Source: Hyphomicrobiales bacterium (GTDB lineage: Bacteria > Pseudomonadota > Alphaproteobacteria > Rhizobiales > Rhizobiaceae). Taken from it: a stretch of DNA of 64,000 bases. The notes beneath the pieces are model-generated. The model saw nothing but the letters and a program-made list of their open reading frames with translations, had not been told where the DNA came from and did not search any database. The DNA is taken from NCBI GenBank assembly GCA_900470805.1, contig UCCA01000017.1:47526-111525 (forward strand). Reading direction: 5' to 3'. Position numbers and translations under genes: made by a program. How positions within the stretch are numbered: the first letter of the stretch is position 1; each line of letters opens with the position of its first letter. Below are positions 60,817 to 64,000 of the stretch, piece after piece.

Positions 60817-61023
60817 ATGTCAGACGTCGAGAAAGACGCCAAAGGCCAGTTCGCTAAGTCGGTTGGCGACAGAAAGGCGACGGGCGTCGCGAGTGCCAAG
60901 CCGACGGTCGTCACCGGATCGGAAGACGCGACGGTGCACAAGACGCCACCCGGCAAGAAGCCCGTTAAGGAATGGGATCTAAACTATGATCCAGCCGACA
61001 CGAACGAAGGTGAGGCTCGATAG
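60817..61023 (+). CDS. Second small hydrophilic stress-type protein
   Basis: A 68-residue basic hydrophilic protein (MSDVEKDAKGQFAKSVGDRK, ending PADTNEGEAR). The ATG is one base after the previous stop, with AAAGG as ribosome site, so it is the second cistron of the pair. Composition suggests a disordered protectant-like protein. Not otherwise identified. Confidence 0.65.
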   Translation: MSDVEKDAKGQFAKSVGDRKATGVASAKPTVVTGSEDATVHKTPPGKKPVKEWDLNYDPADTNEGEAR

Positions 61024-61280
61024 GGGAGCTGCGCTTGACTCCCAGAGCAGGCGAAGCCGTATGCGTAGCTTTGTACGAAGCTGGACGATAAGGTCACCTG
61101 GGGCACTGTATCCCTGTTGAGAATCGGCCAATGTCTGCGCAATAGACTGGAGCGGCGAAGAACTGCCCGTGGGGGCAAGCTCTTCGCCTGTCACCGGGAG
61201 CGTCTCAGAAACTTCCAAGCGACACCGGATGCTACCTCAACTTTCACATAGGACAAGCTCGTTTCGGTCGTCGGGCATGC

Positions 61281-61607
61281 TTAGAGCGAGTTGTTCGGGA
61301 TAATAAAGTTGCCATCGAGATTGTCGATGTTCTGGCAGTTGAGCACCCGGCATGACTTGTTGTCTCGGGTCGGAATGCTCTTCCATTCGGCGTATTTGTT
61401 CGCGTCGCAGTAGCGGCTGTTTCGAACATACCTGTCGTAGAGCGGAAGGCCTCTAGGCGACGTCCATCGAAAGATCACGGCGCCTTGTTCGTGGACCGCC
61501 GCGCGGGCGCTGTCGCAGCTCATGGACTTCGGATTGAGACGTGAGATGGCATAGGACGGCAAAACTGCGGCCGTTGAGAATAGGAGTGCGAGAGCGATGA
61601 CCTTCAT
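61281..61607 (-). CDS. Small exported Cys-containing protein
   Basis: A 108-residue protein with a signal peptide (MKVIALALLFSTAAVLPSYA) and four Cys in the mature part (MSCDSAR, RYCDANK, SCRVLNCQN). The motif VIFRWTSPRGLPLYDRYVR is distinctive. AAAGGAAAT precedes the ATG and an EcfG-type promoter lies 31-55 bp upstream. Function unknown, likely periplasmic. Confidence 0.8.
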   Translation of the reverse strand: MKVIALALLFSTAAVLPSYAISRLNPKSMSCDSARAAVHEQGAVIFRWTSPRGLPLYDRYVRNSRYCDANKYAEWKSIPTRDNKSCRVLNCQNIDNLDGNFIIPNNSL

Positions 61608-61637
61608 GGCGGATTTCCTTTGTTTTCCAATTCAGAC

Positions 61638-61662
61638 AACCTACGAGAAGGCCAGGTGTTCC
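61638..61662 (-). promoter_or_regulatory. EcfG-type promoter of the exported Cys protein
   Basis: Minus strand reads GGAAC, 16 bases, GGTT, the same layout as the two promoters near 60.5 kb, ending 31 bp before the start codon. Confidence 0.7.
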
Positions 61663-61845
61663 AGATGGGGTGATAGGACGCCCCCACATCGGTTCCCTGA
61701 GTGTTGCCGGCTTCGTACCGGAGCGACGACCGTTGCGCTCCGACAGGAGAACGGAGGGGATCGCAACGGCCACGATTTTTCGATCGCTCTCAAGATACGA
61801 CCAGTGCGCCCGAATAGTTTCAGCGGCAATGCGAGTAGGGCGCTC

Positions 61846-62055
61846 TTATAGCTCGAAATCCCTCGCGATCATGCCCAGCGACGGCACCTTGCGCTTTGCC
61901 GACATCAGCAAGTCGAGTTCTATCGCGGACGGCCCGAACCGCGCGAACAGATCGCGCGCCACCTCAGGCGTGAGATCGTGCTTCTGTTGAAACTCTTCAA
62001 GCGAGTATGGCGCGCCACGCTTCGGGCGGTTGCTGTTCGAGTTTTTATCGCTCAT
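61846..62055 (-). CDS. Small DUF3606-like protein
   Basis: A 69-residue protein starting at ATG 62055 after TTGGAGGC. It has a basic start (NRPKRGAPYSLEEFQQKHDL) and a helix (PEVARDLFARFGPSAIELDL). The layout resembles small proteins of the DUF3606 kind found in rhizobial stress islands, but the match is loose. A weaker GGAAC-N16-CATT element lies upstream (62096-62120). The frame is open far upstream, but that part does not look coding. Confidence 0.6.
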   Translation of the reverse strand: MSDKNSNSNRPKRGAPYSLEEFQQKHDLTPEVARDLFARFGPSAIELDLLMSAKRKVPSLGMIARDFEL

Positions 62056-62719
62056 TTGGCTGCCTCCAAGATCAAGGGTTCTCGACGACCTTAGAAATGA
62101 GGTGCCTGTAAATTGGTTCCCCGATGCCCGAGGAAAGATCTTGATGCGTCCCGGGAGGATGGAACATCGAAGATCGGCAGAAGTTAAAGCCGTCGATTGC
62201 CGTCGTTCATCATACGGCGATTGGGCGAGGAGCCTTGCGGCCCCCAGGCTACGGGCTCTTCGCCGCTCACGCCCGCACGACGTCGGCTTGAATCTATCCA
62301 CCTGCGGCTCATCGAGGCATTGGAAAACGGATCGGGCATCTGTTGTCGTCAGGCGCATCCTCGCAACTCCGAGCGGCATGTCGGCCCCCGAAGACCTGCA
62401 AGACAGTCCATGACGCTTGGCCCAAGCGGCACCGTCGCAGCTCGATTCAGACCACTCGCCCGGGACTAGACCTTGATCATCACTCCGCAGACGTCTTTCA
62501 GGTCGGACCGGGTACATGCTCTGAGGGCAGTCGTCTTTTTTAACGACCGCTTCTCCAACCGGCAACGCCAGACAGCCCGTAATTTGCGCAGAACCTTGCG
62601 CGCCATACAAGATTGCGATCAATCCTGTGGATTTGGTGCTTCGCGCCTGTCAGACCGAACGTCTGCCCTATGTGTCACCTTCTTGGGCCGCTATCATCTG
62701 TTGGTCCACGGATGAGCCA
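62056..62719. other. Gap with no supported gene
   Basis: 664 bp. Frames are open on both strands but none has a ribosome site or recognisable motif. It contains a possible weak stress-type promoter for the 61846 gene near 62096-62120. Confidence 0.35.
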
Positions 62720-63244
62720 ATGCCGAGCAAAAAGCAGACCGCCGATATTCCAAAGAAGCGTTCGTCCCTGTTGGCGCAACTCGCCAATGAACCTGAGAAG
62801 CTATTTTCTGGTGCGTTTCGGCAGCAATATGGCGCGGTCTGTTTTCGCTATGTCGGGGAGACACCGAAGATAGAGGTTCTTGTTATCTCGTCCCGAGACA
62901 CTGGTCGATGGATTGTGCCCAAAGGCTGGCCGATGAAAAAGAAGAAACCCCACGAGGCCGCCGCGATCGAGGCGTGGGAAGAGGCCGGGGTCAGGGGCAC
63001 CGTGCGGAAAACAGCCGTCGGTCGCTACACCTACCTGAAGTTTCTCGATGACGGCGACGTTATCCCCACGATCGTTGATCTCTTCCAAATCGAGGTCACC
63101 GTCCAGAAGGAGGAGTTCAAGGAGAAGGGGCAGCGCATCATCGCTTGGGTTGAACCGGATGAAGCCGCACGGCGCGTACGCGAGTTGGAGCTGAAATCAT
63201 TGCTGGTCGATTTCAGACCGAAAGGCAAACGCCGAGGTGCCTGA
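62720..63244 (+). CDS. Nudix hydrolase, DIPP-like
   Basis: Start at ATG 62720 (MPSKKQTADIPKKRS); the frame is open 93 bp further up without support. The 174-residue protein has GRWIVPKGWPMKKKKPHEAA and IEAWEEAGVRG. The WIVPKGWP and split Nudix box are typical of diphosphoinositol polyphosphate phosphohydrolase-like enzymes of alphaproteobacteria. It is related in type to the 52958 Nudix protein. Confidence 0.88.
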   Translation: MPSKKQTADIPKKRSSLLAQLANEPEKLFSGAFRQQYGAVCFRYVGETPKIEVLVISSRDTGRWIVPKGWPMKKKKPHEAAAIEAWEEAGVRGTVRKTAVGRYTYLKFLDDGDVIPTIVDLFQIEVTVQKEEFKEKGQRIIAWVEPDEAARRVRELELKSLLVDFRPKGKRRGA

Positions 63245-64000
63245 GCAGGCTCAACATCCCGTCGCCACGGTTCCGGGCTGGTCCGTGCGCGCCGGGTCTC
63301 GGTTCGAAAGTACCCCAAGCCTGTAGCTTTGCGCCAGTGCGACAAACGCGGCGGGCTGCTGTCAGAATGCAAACCGGTATGAGAGATCTTATTCCGTGTG
63401 TTCAGCGAGCCGACATCGAAATCCTGCCCCCGGAGCGTGACGAACCAGACGGCGGACAGATGCACGTCTGCGCTTGTTATGTCGCCCGGCCACACTGAAT
63501 GAGGACTGTTGCGGCTCGCGTTACGAAGAGCGAACTATGTGACGAAGAGGGAGAAGAAAGCTAAGTGCGCGATCGAAGTCACATTGCCACGGCCCACCCG
63601 ATTTGAGCAAAGTTCGGGCCAGTGATCAGACTATTCAGGTTTGGCCGGTCTCCCTCTGACGCTCGCGCTCCTCAGCAGCTTCAGCGTCCTTAGACAAAAG
63701 CAATTCCTTGATAGGTGCAGTCTTTGCAGGCGCAAGTCGTGGCGGGCTTACCCCCTCGCATCAAGCGGGAGTGTGAATGACATCAAACGCAGAACTCCAG
63801 GCTCTGATCAAAAGAAAATATAGTGCTAGTTAAACACATGCCATTCGCTGGATTCGGGCGTATTCAGTGTAATATTTCTCCCAAGCGCCCCCGAATGGAA
63901 ACTACTCGTTTGGTTATATTACAGCCATTTGTAGTATGTGGACATATACTTGTTTCCATTATATGACAAGTTCCTGAAGTGGGGAGCTTCTATGGTGTCT
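63245..64000. other. Terminal region, no supported gene
   Basis: 756 bp to the window end. GC content falls after about 63750 and the last 200 bp are AT-rich (TTGGTTATATTACAGCC), as in a promoter region or element border. No gene, tRNA or repeat was recognised. Confidence 0.35.

Noticed and set aside
59934..60956. 340-residue version of the DUF4142 protein
   Set aside because: The signal peptide, AGGAG and an EcfG-type promoter all point to ATG 60491. The upstream 155 codons overlap the divergent small gene and promoters.
60979..61218. Minus-strand 79-codon frame
   Set aside because: It reads somewhat like protein (GEELAPTGSSSPLQS), but starts with TTG, lacks a ribosome site and overlaps the 60817 gene by 45 bp. 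Not strong enough to call.
62056..62622. Upstream extension of the 61846 gene
   Set aside because: The frame stays open to 62622, but the sequence before ATG 62055 is Arg/Ser-rich without motif, and a ribosome site lies right before ATG 62055.
1..64000. CRISPR array, tRNA/rRNA genes, integrase or att sites
   Set aside because: No regularly spaced direct repeats, no cloverleaf or rRNA-like stretch and no integrase gene were seen by reading. A tRNAscan, Infernal or repeat-finder run would be needed to exclude small ones.

Overview
The window looks like accessory DNA (plasmid, symbiotic/virulence replicon or integrated conjugative element) of a Rhizobiales alphaproteobacterium. Reasons: a NolR-like ArsR regulator, an LpsL-type UDP-glucuronate 4-epimerase, EcfG-type promoter spacing (GGAAC-N16-GGTT) ahead of three small stress-type genes, and T4SS and relaxase genes of the rhizobial kind. 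No rRNA, tRNA, CRISPR array or replication initiator was found, so the replicon cannot be named.

Region 1 (1-20.0 kb) is a conjugation module. A VirB/VirD4 type IV secretion operon runs on the + strand: partial VirB1, VirB5, a VirB7-like lipoprotein, VirB6, VirB8, VirB9, VirB10, VirB11 and a long VirD4. VirB2-B4 are not in the window. Next come an orphan HipB-like antitoxin with a wrecked hipA, a putative metal-binding/nuclease-like protein, an XRE regulator, and a translationally coupled minus-strand operon of seven small, mostly exported proteins that includes two SNase-fold proteins lacking catalytic residues. Divergent from it is the relaxosome set: a membrane protein, a ParA/VirC1-like ATPase, two proteins with ribbon-helix-helix-like segments (VirC2-like and a second accessory) and a MOB-type relaxase.

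Region 2 (20.0-26.1 kb) is a small regulated module: a HAD-fold protein without its catalytic Asp, a class I methyltransferase, an AraC regulator and an MFS exporter. The two promoters flanking the AraC gene share a box, TGGCACTTWTGTG, in the same orientation to the gene each drives. An XRE-AraC pair follows, and its AraC protein is a paralogue of the first.

Region 3 (26.2-49.4 kb) is a lower-GC surface polysaccharide cluster, all on the minus strand. It encodes an UDP-HexNAc dehydrogenase, an UDP-uronate 4-epimerase, a formyltransferase-like/beta-propeller protein, an ABC flippase-type exporter, a CitE-like lyase, an SGNH protein, three methyltransferases, six glycosyltransferases, an AsnB-type amidotransferase and a Wzy-like polymerase. 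Two acyltransferases lie upstream, one broken by a single-base change in an A5/T5 run. A dead IS3-type transposase fragment marks the edge. The predicted product is an acidic, probably amidated, methylated and acylated polysaccharide.

Region 4 (50-64 kb) is a patchwork of small stress or housekeeping-like genes: a PAS protein, a NolR-like regulator, three Nudix genes (one dead), CYTH-CHAD, a DUF899 thioredoxin-fold protein, two DUF883/YqjD-like proteins, MgtC, GXWXG/DUF4334, DUF4142 and small exported or hydrophilic proteins. Several pseudogenes show that this part is decaying.
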